Below are positions 44,704 to 54,613 of a stretch of 64,000 nt of DNA, piece by piece. This stretch comes from Clostridioides difficile (GTDB taxonomy: Bacteria > Bacillota > Clostridia > Peptostreptococcales > Peptostreptococcaceae): contig JABBZI010000010.1 of the NCBI GenBank assembly GCA_012955965.1, positions 1-64,000 of the forward strand. The letters run 5' to 3'. Position numbers and translations under genes: made by a program. Each line of letters starts with the position of its first letter. Position 1 is the first letter of the stretch. The notes below the pieces were generated by a model that did not search any database, had not been told where the DNA came from, and worked only from the letters and a program-made list of their open reading frames with translations.

Positions 44704-44725
44704 TATAATATGACTAATTTAGTCA
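44676..44725. promoter_or_regulatory. Twin TetR operators
   Basis: Two identical 15-bp perfect 7-1-7 palindromes, TGACTAATTTAGTCA, at 44676-44690 and 44711-44725, centre-to-centre 35 bp. They bracket the -10 element, an arrangement suited to tight repression by the TetR protein encoded just downstream. Confidence 0.8.
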
Positions 44726-44750
44726 TAAAACTGAATAAGGAGGTATCTAA

Positions 44751-45371
44751 TTGAATAAGACATTTGAAAATCTTAGTGATGAAAAACAACAGCGAATAAT
44801 AAATTCTGCAATAGAAGAATTTGCAAACAAAGGATATAAAAATGCAACGATAGATAATATAGTATCAAAAGCAGGTATATCAAAAGGTTCTATATTTCAA
44901 TACTTTAAAAATAAAGAAAGTTTATACATATACATTTGTAATTATCAAATAAACATCATTAAAGATGAGATATTAAATCAAAAAGAAATTAATGAAACCG
45001 ATTTTTTTGAATTGTATAGACATGCAGTACATATTAAATTTAAAATACTTAAGAAAAACCCATATGTTTTTAAATTCTTTAAAACCTTATATTCAGATGA
45101 TTCAAAAATAGCAAAGAAATGGTTAAATGATATATATATGAACAAAAACCAATTAGTATTAAATTTTATGGGGGATTATGATAAAACAAAATTTAGAGAT
45201 GATATAGATATTGATATGGCAATAAAAGCAATTGAACTTACCTTTGATGGTCTATCAATGAAATGGATAGAAAAACTATCATATGAAAATTATGAAAAAG
45301 ATTTAAAAAGTTTATTTGATGAAGTAGAAGATTATATAAATTTTTATAAAAAATTATACTATAAGGAGTAA
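44751..45371 (+). CDS. TetR/AcrR family regulator of the downstream ABC transporter
   Basis: 206-aa repressor, typical length. The N-terminal HTH is textbook: FANKGYKNATIDNIVSKAGI then SKGSIFQYFKNKESLYIYIC. The C-terminus is a helical ligand domain. The TTG at 44751 is used as start, 7 nt after AAGGAGG. The ATPase gene follows after 4 bp, so regulator and transporter form a three-gene operon preceded by twin palindromes. Ligand unknown. Confidence 0.9.
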   Translation: MNKTFENLSDEKQQRIINSAIEEFANKGYKNATIDNIVSKAGISKGSIFQYFKNKESLYIYICNYQINIIKDEILNQKEINETDFFELYRHAVHIKFKILKKNPYVFKFFKTLYSDDSKIAKKWLNDIYMNKNQLVLNFMGDYDKTKFRDDIDIDMAIKAIELTFDGLSMKWIEKLSYENYEKDLKSLFDEVEDYINFYKKLYYKE

Positions 45372-45375
45372 AATA

Positions 45376-46074
45376 ATGTTTATTGAAATCAATAACTTAT
45401 GTAAATCATATAAGAGTGAGGATATAGAAACTATAGCATTAAAAAATGCAAATATTTCATTAAATAAAGGAGAAATAGGTGTAATACTAGGCCCCTCTGG
45501 AAGTGGGAAATCTACTTTGATGAATATACTTGGAGGATTAGATAGTGCTGATAGTGGTGAGGTAATTGTAGATGGCATTGATATTGTTAAATTATCAGAT
45601 GATGAATTAGTTGAATACAGACGAGAAAAGACAGGTTTTATATTTCAGTCATACAATCTTATTCCACATTTAACAGTACTAGAAAATATAGAAATAATAC
45701 AAAATATTAGCAAATCACCACTTGATATCAATGAAGTATTAGAATCAGTAGGATTAATAGATAAGAAAAATAGATTTCCAAGAGAATTATCTGGTGGGCA
45801 ACAGCAACGTGTAGCAGTAGCAAGAGCTATAATAAAAAATCCAGCAATATTACTTTGTGACGAATTAACGGGAGCCCTAGATTATGAGTCTGCTATTGAT
45901 GTACTTTCTCTTGTACAAGAAATAAATAGAAAGTTTAATACTACAATTTTAATTATTACACACAATGCAGCAATAGGTGAAATGGCAAATAGAATATACA
46001 AATTTAGAAGTGGAGAAGTTAAAGATTATATTATTAATAATGACCCTATTGATGCAAAGGGAGTTGAGTGGTAA
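45376..46074 (+). CDS. ABC transporter ATP-binding protein (MacB/LolD-like)
   Basis: 232-aa ATPase. Walker A is GPSGSGKST, the Q loop lies in GFIFQSYNLIPHL, the signature is LSGGQQQRVAVARAI, Walker B ILLCDELTGALD, and the switch histidine is in LIITHN. Sequence type matches the LolD/FtsE/MacB subfamily that partners FtsX-like permeases. Its stop codon overlaps the start of the permease gene by one base (TAATG). Confidence 0.94.
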   Translation: MFIEINNLCKSYKSEDIETIALKNANISLNKGEIGVILGPSGSGKSTLMNILGGLDSADSGEVIVDGIDIVKLSDDELVEYRREKTGFIFQSYNLIPHLTVLENIEIIQNISKSPLDINEVLESVGLIDKKNRFPRELSGGQQQRVAVARAIIKNPAILLCDELTGALDYESAIDVLSLVQEINRKFNTTILIITHNAAIGEMANRIYKFRSGEVKDYIINNDPIDAKGVEW

Positions 46075-48308
46075 TGAAGCTAAATAAAAGTATATTACGT
46101 GTAATGAAAGAAAATAGAGGGCAATACATAGGTATGTTATATATGCTGATATTGTCAGTATTTCTGTTTGTTGCTTTAACGATTACAGCTCAAAACTTAA
46201 AGTACAATAAGGACATGTATGTAAAAAATAATATTCAAGAAGACTTGGAGTTTTATACTAGTAACAAAATTGATAGTATAAGAGAAATAGAGGCTAAGTT
46301 TGATTTAAAGTTTCAAGAGACGCTTGTAAAAGAATATAAATATGGTGATAAAACATTAAGATTGTTTACACCAAATAAAAAAGTAAATATTACAGCAGTA
46401 TTAGAAGGTGATATGCCAAGGGTTGGAGAAATAGCACTAGACCCTCAATTTGCTAAAGCTAATAAATTAAATATTGGGGATGAATATAATATTGGAAAAT
46501 CTTCTTATAGAATATCAGGATATATTGGTATACCAAATTATGCTTATATACTTGAAAAAGATGGAGATGTTATTAATAATCCAAATAATTTTGGTATAGG
46601 TATTTTAAATAAAGAAGATATGGTAAGTGGAGATTATTTGTATTCAGTAAAATATAATGAAAATAGAGACATATATACACAGTCAAAAAATCTTAAAAAC
46701 TACCTAAAAAGTAAGGGAGTAAATATAATTGACTGGACTTATGCTAAGAATAATATGAAGATATCAATGTTAGATATTGAAGTAAAAGCAATAAGTGTAT
46801 ATTCGGTTATTCTACCTACAGTCATATTACTAATAACAGTTGTATTGATAAGTATTGTTTTAGGTAGAATGATGAAGAATGAGATGGCAAACATTGGTAC
46901 TTTATATGCCTTAGGTTATAGGAAAAGAGAAATAATGATTCATTATATGAACTATCCTATAATACTTTCAAGTACCTCAGGAGTAATTGGTGGGACAATT
47001 GGTATTATAGCACAGAAATATCTATTTAATCTATTTCTTACGTTTTTCCCAATATCAGTAGAAAAAATATCATATAGTCCTATTTATTTTATACTGGGTG
47101 TAGTTCTATGTATGGTGTTTTCAATTATTGGAAGTTATTTATCAATTAATAAAGTATTAAAATTGTCCCCAGTATCGTTAATGAAAAATGAAAATAAGAG
47201 ACAAAAGGTAAATATAATTGAAAGAAAGTTAACTTTAAATAATTTCAAATTTAAAAATAAATTTGCTATAAGAGAACAATTAAGGTCAATATCTCGTTTA
47301 GCATTTTTGGTAATTGGAGTTTCTATAGCTACAGTATTTTTAATGTATGGATTTATTGCTAAATGTTCTATGGATTATATGATAAATCAAGAAAGAAATG
47401 ATATATTTAGTTATAAGTATGAGTATATATTAAAGCAATTAAGTACAGATAAACCACCTATGGGTGGAGAAGGAGTATCAGGAATTAAGTTTGCACTTGA
47501 TAGCGAAATGAATAATGACTTTGAGTTAATAGGTGCAAATAAAAATTCGTACATGATTGGTTTAAAGGATGAAAAGGGAAATAAAATAAGTATAGATGAT
47601 AACAAGTTTATTATTACGTCTATAATGGCAAAAAAATATAAACTTAGTATTGGCGATAAGTTATCTTTTATTAATATAGTTGATGATAAAGAATATTCTA
47701 TAGAAATTACTGATATTGCTAATACTAATGTGGGAGATTATGTATTTACTTCATTAAATAGCTTTAATCAGATGATGGGAATTGAAAAAGGTTCATATAA
47801 TGCAATCATGTCAAAAACACCTATTGAAATTAATAAAGATATGGTATATATGATAAATACACCAAACAATATAACTAATATGTTAGAAGACTATATGCAA
47901 TTAATGTCAGCATTTATATATGGAATAGCATTTGTAGCATTTATTATAGGTGTAATTATCATATATGTAGTTGCATCTATAAGTATAGATGAAAATAAAA
48001 ATCATATAGCTCTTATGAAGGTGTTTGGATATAAAAAGAAAGAAATAAATTCAATGATGCTTAATGGTTCAAGAATGTATGTAGTTCTTGGATATATTAT
48101 AGGTGTTCCTATAGGATACTCTATAATAAAAGCAATATTTAAGATATTTGAATCATTAGATATAGCTTTAGAAGCAAGACTCAATTTATCTTATGTTATA
48201 ATTGGTTTTATTATAATAATTCTTACATTCGAAGTATCTAAATTTATGTGTGCGAGAAAAATTGATAAGATATCTCTAAGTGAAGTTCTTAAAACTCAAA
48301 AAGAGTAG
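46074..48308 (+). CDS. ABC transporter permease, FtsX/MacB-like
   Basis: 744-aa membrane protein with two FtsX domains: four-helix transmembrane modules near residues 235-380 and 600-740, plus an N-terminal helix and an extracellular segment of about 200 residues after it. The ATG at 46074 overlaps the ATPase stop and follows GGGAG; an in-frame GTG two codons upstream is not preferred. This architecture occurs in exporters of peptides, lipoproteins or antimicrobial-resistance type transporters; the TetR partner suggests induction by its substrate. Substrate unknown. Confidence 0.87.
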   Translation: MKLNKSILRVMKENRGQYIGMLYMLILSVFLFVALTITAQNLKYNKDMYVKNNIQEDLEFYTSNKIDSIREIEAKFDLKFQETLVKEYKYGDKTLRLFTPNKKVNITAVLEGDMPRVGEIALDPQFAKANKLNIGDEYNIGKSSYRISGYIGIPNYAYILEKDGDVINNPNNFGIGILNKEDMVSGDYLYSVKYNENRDIYTQSKNLKNYLKSKGVNIIDWTYAKNNMKISMLDIEVKAISVYSVILPTVILLITVVLISIVLGRMMKNEMANIGTLYALGYRKREIMIHYMNYPIILSSTSGVIGGTIGIIAQKYLFNLFLTFFPISVEKISYSPIYFILGVVLCMVFSIIGSYLSINKVLKLSPVSLMKNENKRQKVNIIERKLTLNNFKFKNKFAIREQLRSISRLAFLVIGVSIATVFLMYGFIAKCSMDYMINQERNDIFSYKYEYILKQLSTDKPPMGGEGVSGIKFALDSEMNNDFELIGANKNSYMIGLKDEKGNKISIDDNKFIITSIMAKKYKLSIGDKLSFINIVDDKEYSIEITDIANTNVGDYVFTSLNSFNQMMGIEKGSYNAIMSKTPIEINKDMVYMINTPNNITNMLEDYMQLMSAFIYGIAFVAFIIGVIIIYVVASISIDENKNHIALMKVFGYKKKEINSMMLNGSRMYVVLGYIIGVPIGYSIIKAIFKIFESLDIALEARLNLSYVIIGFIIIILTFEVSKFMCARKIDKISLSEVLKTQKE

Positions 48309-48334
48309 TATAATAAATTATTTAAATCTACAGA

Positions 48335-48382
48335 GGGTTGTTGTACTAAAAAAATTGCTTTTTTTAGTGCTACAGCCCTTTT
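48335..48382 (+). terminator. Terminator of the TetR-ABC operon
   Basis: GGGTTGTTGTACTAAAAAAA (48335-48354) pairs with the segment 48359-48378 (TTTTTTTAGTGCTACAGCCC), followed by TTTT. Confidence 0.88.
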
Positions 48383-48481
48383 CGATATTCCAATATAAAT
48401 AGGTTATTTGATATTCTTATATTTATAAAATGGATTAATAAAAATACCATTTAAGTTGTAATTACTATTTATATCATATAC

Positions 48482-48510
48482 TTGAATAGTCTAAAAAATT
48501 AGACTATAAT
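48482..48510 (+). promoter_or_regulatory. Promoter with embedded operator, HTH regulator/hydrolase operon
   Basis: TTGAAT (48482-48487), 17-bp spacer, TATAAT (48505-48510). The spacer is filled by the palindrome TAGTCTAA-AAAA-TTAGACTA (48487-48506), so a bound regulator would cover the promoter. A further half-site TAGACTA lies at 48518-48524. Confidence 0.78.
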
Positions 48511-48541
48511 ATTTTTATAGACTAAAGAAAGGGATGATAAG

Positions 48542-49060
48542 GTGGACATAGTAAAATTAATTTTAAATCCTGTTAGACTTCGTATTTTACAGTATATTAG
48601 ACTTCATGGCAGTGTTCGAACATCTGATATAGTAAAGTATCTAAATGATATACCTCGTGCAACAATTTATCACCATGTAAAAATTTTAGAAGAGAACAAC
48701 ATGATTGAGGTAGTCAAAGAAAATCGTGTGCGTGGTACTATTGAAAAAGTTTATGCACTAAAGGAATATACAGCAGCTATGGAAGGAGAAACATTTGTTG
48801 CACTTTCCACAGCATTTCATGTAGGATTGATGCAGGAAATGAATGAGTATTTTAGTAGAAAAGAGCAAGACCATAAAAAAGATAATGTATTTTTCTCTTC
48901 AGCATTGCTATATATGAGTGATAATGAATATGAAAGTCTTCTTAAAAGTATAGCTGATTTATTGAAGCCTTATATAGAGCAAAAGCCTAAATCAAATCTA
49001 AAACTTAGAAAACTTTCAATTATATCTTCTCCAGCAATTGATAATGATAAGACAAAATAG
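48542..49060 (+). CDS. ArsR-like winged-helix transcriptional regulator
   Basis: 172-aa regulator. The N-terminal winged helix is clear: LNPVRLRILQYIRLHGSVRT, then IPRATIYHHVKILEENNMIEV. The C-terminal 90 residues form a helical sensor domain without an obvious metal-binding cysteine set. The GTG start at 48542 is preceded by AAAGGGATG. It lies 33 bp before the hydrolase gene and behind a promoter whose spacer is a palindrome, suggesting autorepression of the two-gene operon. Ligand unknown. Confidence 0.86.
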   Translation: MDIVKLILNPVRLRILQYIRLHGSVRTSDIVKYLNDIPRATIYHHVKILEENNMIEVVKENRVRGTIEKVYALKEYTAAMEGETFVALSTAFHVGLMQEMNEYFSRKEQDHKKDNVFFSSALLYMSDNEYESLLKSIADLLKPYIEQKPKSNLKLRKLSIISSPAIDNDKTK

Positions 49061-49093
49061 CATATATCTCATCTTTATAGAAGGAGGTTACAT

Positions 49094-49876
49094 ATGAAAT
49101 TTCATGAATTTGGAAATAAAAACAAACCACATATTATGTTGATTCATGGAGGAGGAAATGCGTGGTGGAATTATTTACGACAAGCAGAAGTTTTGTCCAA
49201 TAACTATTATGTGATACTTCCTACATTGGATGGTCATGGAGAAGAATATGAAACAACGTATGTTTCTACGGAAGATACAGCAGATAAATTGATGTCATAT
49301 ATAGATGAAAAATGTGATGGCCATCTTTTTGCCTTGTGTGGAGTATCTCTTGGTGGTCAAATTGTAATGGAGCTTTTATCTCGAAAACCTAATATTACTA
49401 AAAAAGCAATTATTGATGGTAGCATCTGTTACCCAAGACCTAGTATGGCAAGATTTTGTATTGCTGGTATTCGATTTTTTGGAGGACTTTTATTCAGTGA
49501 GAAGGCTTGTCGTTTTCAAATTGCTATGATGCCAAAGTTATTACCTAAAAATATGCAATATCCAGACGAAATTAAGAAATATTATTTGCAAGATATGCCA
49601 CATGTCAGAAAAGAAACATTTTACAATATGTATCGTACTTATATGATGCAATACACACTTAAAGAAAGTATAAAAACAACCAAAGCAGAAGTAATGTATT
49701 GGTATGGAGAAAAAGAAATGAAGTGTGTCAAAAACTCTGCAAATATGTTTCAGTCTTATGTTAGTACCTGCCAAATTTATGAAGCTAAGGGTTATAATCA
49801 TGGATATATTTCTCTTTATCTTCCAAATGAATGGCTAGCAATTGCTCAACCATTTTTCAACAGTAATAATGAATGA
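49094..49876 (+). CDS. Alpha/beta hydrolase
   Basis: 260-aa cytosolic hydrolase. Motifs: oxyanion-hole HGGGNAWWNY, the nucleophile elbow GVSLGG (serine nucleophile), a late acidic residue around YGEKEMK and the catalytic histidine in KGYNHGYI. No signal peptide. AAGGAGG precedes the ATG. Co-transcribed with the winged-helix regulator immediately upstream; an ester or lipid-like inducer/substrate is plausible but unproven. Confidence 0.87.
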   Translation: MKFHEFGNKNKPHIMLIHGGGNAWWNYLRQAEVLSNNYYVILPTLDGHGEEYETTYVSTEDTADKLMSYIDEKCDGHLFALCGVSLGGQIVMELLSRKPNITKKAIIDGSICYPRPSMARFCIAGIRFFGGLLFSEKACRFQIAMMPKLLPKNMQYPDEIKKYYLQDMPHVRKETFYNMYRTYMMQYTLKESIKTTKAEVMYWYGEKEMKCVKNSANMFQSYVSTCQIYEAKGYNHGYISLYLPNEWLAIAQPFFNSNNE

Positions 49877-49905
49877 AAATTGAATAAGAAAATGATAAAT
49901 AGATA

Positions 49906-49942
49906 AAAAGGTAGCGCCTATATAAATAGTTGCTACTTTTTT
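49906..49942 (+). terminator. Terminator of the regulator-hydrolase operon
   Basis: AAAAGGTAGC (49906-49915) pairs with GCTACTTTTT (49932-49941) with one G-T pair and runs into T residues. Confidence 0.82.
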
Positions 49943-50120
49943 ATGCTTGTAAATAAATGATAGATAAGAAAGTTTACTGACAAATTACTGACCAAACTCA
50001 ATTTTCTTACATTGAAAGCCTTAATTTTACTTGTTTTAAATAAATTTATAGTTTTTTGTTATAAAATACTAAATTTTGTTAACAATTATAATTAGCATTT
50101 AATTTATACTGGAGGTTTAT

Positions 50121-51074
50121 ATGATTAGCGTAAGAACAGATTTAGCTTTAGAAGCTAGTGAAATGTGTGAAAAGTCTCAAGAAGGAAGTAGTATTCCTGG
50201 TGTAAAAATAGAAACGAAAGAATTAGAAAATTGTATTGTAACAAAAGTTGAAGTAGTAGACGGACAAGGTGCAGAGATAATGAATAAGGATATAGGAAAG
50301 TATATAACTTTGGAAAGTAATCTTATGAAGTTTGATGATGATGAATCAAGAGAAGAAATGATAAGTTATTTGAAAGATGAATTGGTAGATGTATTTGGAC
50401 AAGATAAAAACAAAAAGACATTGGTGATTGGTCTTGGAAATAGAAACATTACTTCTGATGCATTAGGACCAAAGAGTGTATCAAAAACACTTGTAACTAG
50501 GCATCTTTTTAAAAATTATAATAAAGATTATGATGATGATTTTACAGAAGTATCAGCTTTAAGCCCAGGGGTTATGGGAGTTACTGGAATAGAGACTAGT
50601 GAAATAGTAAAGTCATTGGTTGAGAAGGTTAAGCCAGATAGAGTAGTAGCAATAGATGCCTTAGCTTCGAGAAAAATGGAAAGAGTAAACTCTACTATAC
50701 AAATATCAACAGCAGGAATATCACCTGGTGGAGGCGTTGGAAATACGAGAAAATCTCTAACTAAGGAAACTTTAGGAGTGGAAGTTATTGCAATAGGTGT
50801 ACCAACTGTAGTTGATGCAGCAACTCTTACTATAGATGTTTTAGATATGGCAATAGACAATTTAATAGCTCAATCAGAAGAAACAGAAAGTTTTTATGAA
50901 ATGTTAAAAAAACTTAAAGAAGAAGAAAAGTATCATCTAATAAAAGATTCATTAGACCCATATGACAAAAACTTAATAGTAACACCAAAGGACATAGATG
51001 ATACAATCGAAAATCTATCTATAATAATAAGCGAAGGATTAAATAGGTCTTTGCATCCAGGTAGATTGGTATAA
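50121..51074 (+). CDS. gpr: Germination protease (spore GPR endopeptidase)
   Basis: 317-aa family A25 protease that degrades small acid-soluble spore proteins during germination. Recognised by VRTDLALEASEM at the N-terminus, VIGLGNRNITSDALGPKSV, SPGVMGVTGIET and AIDALASRK, AGISPGGGVGN and GVPTVVDAATLT. In Bacillus the enzyme is made as a zymogen; the LALEASEM stretch resembles its SASP-like processing site. ACTGGAGG precedes the ATG. It is expected under forespore sigma-G, though I could not assign that promoter with confidence. spoIIP follows after 17 bp, as in many Firmicutes. Confidence 0.96.
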   Translation: MISVRTDLALEASEMCEKSQEGSSIPGVKIETKELENCIVTKVEVVDGQGAEIMNKDIGKYITLESNLMKFDDDESREEMISYLKDELVDVFGQDKNKKTLVIGLGNRNITSDALGPKSVSKTLVTRHLFKNYNKDYDDDFTEVSALSPGVMGVTGIETSEIVKSLVEKVKPDRVVAIDALASRKMERVNSTIQISTAGISPGGGVGNTRKSLTKETLGVEVIAIGVPTVVDAATLTIDVLDMAIDNLIAQSEETESFYEMLKKLKEEEKYHLIKDSLDPYDKNLIVTPKDIDDTIENLSIIISEGLNRSLHPGRLV

Positions 51075-51091
51075 AATAAGGAGGAACAATT

Positions 51092-52099
51092 ATGTTTAAA
51101 AAATGCATTAAAGTAGTAACCTTGACTTTTATATTAGCATGCATTTTACCAGGAAAATCATTGGCTTTGAATCAAGACGATTTTTTAAAGTTTTTAGTAA
51201 ATTCATCTTATCCAGAAGCTAAAGTCGAAGGAAATAATACAGAAGATAAAAAGAATAATAAAAATAAAGAAACAAACAAAGAAAGCAAAAATGAAAATGA
51301 AAAATCTGAAGATGTCAGTAAAGTTGATAACAAAAAAGAAAGTGAAAAAGAATATATAAAACTTTATGTTGGTAAAGAAAATGTTCCAGATATTGAATCA
51401 AAAAATTCGGATACAACTGAAACTAACACGACATCTAGCTCAGAATACAAGGATGATTTAAGAGTAACTAAAGAAAATCCAAGGATTTTAATATATCATA
51501 CTCATGGATGTGAAACTTATTCAAATTCACCTGATGGAAACTATCATTCAAGAGATAAGAAAAATTCAGTAATGGAAGTAGGAAGTGCATTGACTAGTGC
51601 TTTAGATAGTAAGGGATGGGGTGTAGTTCATACAACTAAGTACCATGACTATCCATCTTATAATAATTCTTATGCAAGTAGCTTAAAAACAATAAAAAGC
51701 ATACTCCCTAAATATAATTCAGTGGACATAGCAATAGACTTACATAGAGATGCTAGGGATTTAACTAATCCAGCCACTAAAGAAAAAGACCATTTAAAAT
51801 ATACAACTATGATAAATGGAGAGAGAGTAGCGAAGTTTTTCTTTGTTGTAGGAGGGAAAAATACGAATAGAGCACAACTTAGAGCTTTAGCAGATGATAT
51901 AACTGCTTTTGCTGAAAAGAAATACCCTGGATTGGTATCTCCAATAGTAGAAAAAGACTATGCTAGATTTAATCAATTTGCGGTTAAGAATCATATGCTA
52001 GTAGAAATAGGAAATAATGCAACAAGTATAGAAGAATCTAAAGCTACTACAAAGTATCTAGCTGAGATTTTGGATGAATATTTTAAACAAAAAAATTAG
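51092..52099 (+). CDS. spoIIP: Stage II sporulation protein P (peptidoglycan amidase/endopeptidase)
   Basis: 335-aa exported enzyme of the SpoIID-SpoIIM-SpoIIP engulfment complex. A signal/anchor segment covers residues 8-24, followed by a Lys/Asn/Glu-rich disordered linker (about 45-125) and the catalytic amidase domain: ILIYHTHGCETY, VDIAIDLHRDA and MLVEIGNNATSIEE contain the zinc histidines and glutamates. The domain and gene order gpr-spoIIP are typical. AAGGAGG precedes the ATG. Confidence 0.95.
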   Translation: MFKKCIKVVTLTFILACILPGKSLALNQDDFLKFLVNSSYPEAKVEGNNTEDKKNNKNKETNKESKNENEKSEDVSKVDNKKESEKEYIKLYVGKENVPDIESKNSDTTETNTTSSSEYKDDLRVTKENPRILIYHTHGCETYSNSPDGNYHSRDKKNSVMEVGSALTSALDSKGWGVVHTTKYHDYPSYNNSYASSLKTIKSILPKYNSVDIAIDLHRDARDLTNPATKEKDHLKYTTMINGERVAKFFFVVGGKNTNRAQLRALADDITAFAEKKYPGLVSPIVEKDYARFNQFAVKNHMLVEIGNNATSIEESKATTKYLAEILDEYFKQKN

Positions 52100-52128
52100 A
52101 TTGTTAGATACAATTAGGAGCATGTTAA

Positions 52129-52383
52129 ATGAGCCGATTAGAAAAGAATATAGAAAGTAAAAGTAAACTAAGAAAATATAAGTATATTATGAAAATAGTT
52201 TTTTTGATTACTATGATTATATGTACATCAATTTGTGTCTTTATAGTAGATAGTAATGCAAAAAGTATGTTAGGAATGAAACAATATGATTTTCCAAGTA
52301 TTAATTTTGATATAACAAATTTGAATTTTGATATAACGAACTTTGATATAAATGGAATTATCAAAAAATTTAATAAGCAGTAA
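52129..52383 (+). CDS. Small membrane protein downstream of spoIIP
   Basis: 84-aa protein, not assigned to a family I know. It has a basic N-terminus (residues 1-21), one transmembrane helix (about 23-42) and a C-terminal tail with three imperfect tandem copies of a short unit, INFDITNL, NFDITN and FDINGI (residues about 62-78). The ATG at 52129 follows TAGGAG. It starts 29 bp after spoIIP on the same strand with no terminator between, so it is likely part of the gpr-spoIIP sporulation operon. Function unknown. Confidence 0.7.
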   Translation: MSRLEKNIESKSKLRKYKYIMKIVFLITMIICTSICVFIVDSNAKSMLGMKQYDFPSINFDITNLNFDITNFDINGIIKKFNKQ

Positions 52384-52657
52384 TAAGTGAATAAGGTTTA
52401 TTGATTAAAATAAGCCTTATTTTAGTTATATATTCTCAATGTAGAAAATAAAAATACATTAACTGTGTCTTATAGGATTTACTTTAAGTTTATGATATTA
52501 TATAATATTTAGTGTTAGACTTGATAATCCACATATAATGTGGATAATTTTGTTTAGTGCCAATTAGTTTATATTCAAAAATTTTACATTATATAAAGAG
52601 TTTTTATATAATATAAAATAATAACTATAAGAATAATTAAGAGGAGGGAATTTTAAG

Positions 52658-54463
52658 GTGGACAATAAACAAAGTAGAACTAGAAATTTTAGTATAATTG
52701 CACATATAGACCATGGAAAGTCTACCTTAGCTGATAGATTAATACAACAAACGGGGCTTGTTAGTGAAAGGGACATGAAAAGTCAATTACTTGACAATAT
52801 GGACCTTGAAAGAGAAAGAGGAATTACTATAAAGCTTCAAAACATAAGATTAATGTATAAAGCGAAGGATGGAAATGAATATTATTTAAATCTTATAGAT
52901 ACACCTGGACATGTAGATTTTAACTATGAGGTATCAAGAAGTTTGGTTGCATGTGAAGGTGCATTATTGGTAGTTGATGCGGCTCAAGGCGTTGAGGCAC
53001 AAACTTTAGCCAATGTTTATCTTGCTATAGACCAAGATTTAGAAATATTACCAATAATAAATAAAATAGATTTACCAAGCGCAAGACCAGAGGAAGTAAA
53101 ACATGAAATAGAAGATTTAATAGGACTTGACTCAAGTGAGGCACCTCTTATTTCTGCTAAGACTGGTTTAAACATAGAAGATGTCTTAGAAGATATTGTA
53201 AAAAATGTTCCACCACCTAAAGGAGATAATGAAGCACCATTAAAGGCATTGATATTCGATTCTTACTATGATGCTTATAAAGGTGTTGTAGCTTATGTTA
53301 GGGTATTTGAAGGAACTGCCAAAAAAGGCATGACAATAAAAATGATGAACACTAATAAAAAGTTTGAAGTAACTGAAGTTGGTGTTATGGCTCCAGGGCA
53401 AACTGAGCTTAGTGAATTATCAGCAGGTGATGTTGGTTATATTGCAGCCAGTATAAAAGATATAAGAAGTTGTCGTGTGGGAGATACAATAACAGATTCA
53501 AATAACCCTACAGATGAACCTTTACCAGGATATAAAAAAGCTACTCCAATGGTGTACTGTGGTATATATCCAGGAGAAGGAGAAAAGTATGAAAATGTAA
53601 GAGATGCTCTTGAAAAACTTCAAGTAAATGATGCTGCACTTGAGTATGAAGCAGAGACTTCAGCAGCGCTAGGTTTTGGTTTTAGATGTGGTTTCTTAGG
53701 TCTTTTACATATGGAGATAATGCAAGAAAGACTTGAGAGAGAATTCAATCTTGATATAATTACGACAGCACCATCTGTTATATACAGAGTTACAAAAATT
53801 GATGGAGAAGTTGTAATGATACAAAATCCTGCAAACTTACCAGAGCCATCTGAGATAAAGATGATAGAAGAGCCTATAGTAAAGGGAGATATAATAGTCC
53901 CTAAAGATTATGTAGGTGTAGTCATGGAACTTTGTCAAGAAAGACGTGGAAACCTGTTAAATATGGAATATATAGATGATAGAAGAGTAATGCTTCACTA
54001 TGACCTTCCTCTTAATGAGGTTGTTTACGATTTCTTTGATGCTTTAAAATCAAGAACTAGAGGTTATGGTTCTCTTGATTATGAGGTTAAAGGTTATGTG
54101 GCATCTACACTTGTAAAACTTGACATATTAATTAATAAAGAGCAAGTTGATGCACTTAGTTTTATTGTTCATGAAACACGTGCGTTCCCGAGAGGAAAGG
54201 CAATGTGTGAGAAATTAAAAGGTGAAATCCCAAGACATCAATTTGCTATACCTATACAAGCAGCTGTTGGTAATAAGGTTATTGCAAGGGAGACGATAAG
54301 TGCGTTAAGAAAAGATGTACTTGCTAAATGTTATGGTGGGGATATATCTCGTAAGAAGAAACTTCTTGAAAAACAAAAAGAAGGTAAGAAGCGTATGAGA
54401 CAAATTGGTTCTGTAGAAGTTCCTCAAAAAGCATTTATGTCTGTACTTAAATTAGATGAATAA
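52658..54463 (+). CDS. lepA: Elongation factor 4 (back-translocase)
   Basis: 601-aa translational GTPase. G motifs: [12 protein letters not shown] (G1), RERGITI (G2), DTPGHVDF (G3) and NKIDLP (G4). The EF-G-like domains follow, and the LepA-specific C-terminus is seen in [27 protein letters not shown] start at 52658 is preceded by GAGGAGGG. Ends near a terminator at 54492-54540. In Firmicutes lepA usually lies with hemW and the hrcA operon, as here. Confidence 0.97.
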   Translation: MDNKQSRTRNFSIIAHIDHGKSTLADRLIQQTGLVSERDMKSQLLDNMDLERERGITIKLQNIRLMYKAKDGNEYYLNLIDTPGHVDFNYEVSRSLVACEGALLVVDAAQGVEAQTLANVYLAIDQDLEILPIINKIDLPSARPEEVKHEIEDLIGLDSSEAPLISAKTGLNIEDVLEDIVKNVPPPKGDNEAPLKALIFDSYYDAYKGVVAYVRVFEGTAKKGMTIKMMNTNKKFEVTEVGVMAPGQTELSELSAGDVGYIAASIKDIRSCRVGDTITDSNNPTDEPLPGYKKATPMVYCGIYPGEGEKYENVRDALEKLQVNDAALEYEAETSAALGFGFRCGFLGLLHMEIMQERLEREFNLDIITTAPSVIYRVTKIDGEVVMIQNPANLPEPSEIKMIEEPIVKGDIIVPKDYVGVVMELCQERRGNLLNMEYIDDRRVMLHYDLPLNEVVYDFFDALKSRTRGYGSLDYEVKGYVASTLVKLDILINKEQVDALSFIVHETRAFPRGKAMCEKLKGEIPRHQFAIPIQAAVGNKVIARETISALRKDVLAKCYGGDISRKKKLLEKQKEGKKRMRQIGSVEVPQKAFMSVLKLDE

Positions 54464-54491
54464 ATTTTTATAAATTTAGATAAAGTTATTT

Positions 54492-54540
54492 AAAAGCTAG
54501 AGTGATTTTAGAATTATTTCTAAATTAATCTAGCTTTTTT
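54492..54540 (+). terminator. Terminator of lepA
   Basis: AAAAGCTAGA pairs with the segment ending TCTAGCTTTT, with further inner pairing (GATTTTAGAA with TTCTAAATTAATC), followed by T residues. Confidence 0.88.
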
Positions 54541-54613
54541 GTGGTATATTTTAAGTAAACTCATAGAAAATATAAACAAGAGTATATTGAAGAAAAATAA
54601 AAAGGTGATATTT

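Noticed and set aside
54539-54613. 25-residue N-terminal extension of cca
   Set aside because: It would begin with TTG in the T run of the lepA terminator; ATG at 54614 has the ribosome site and a family-like N-terminus.
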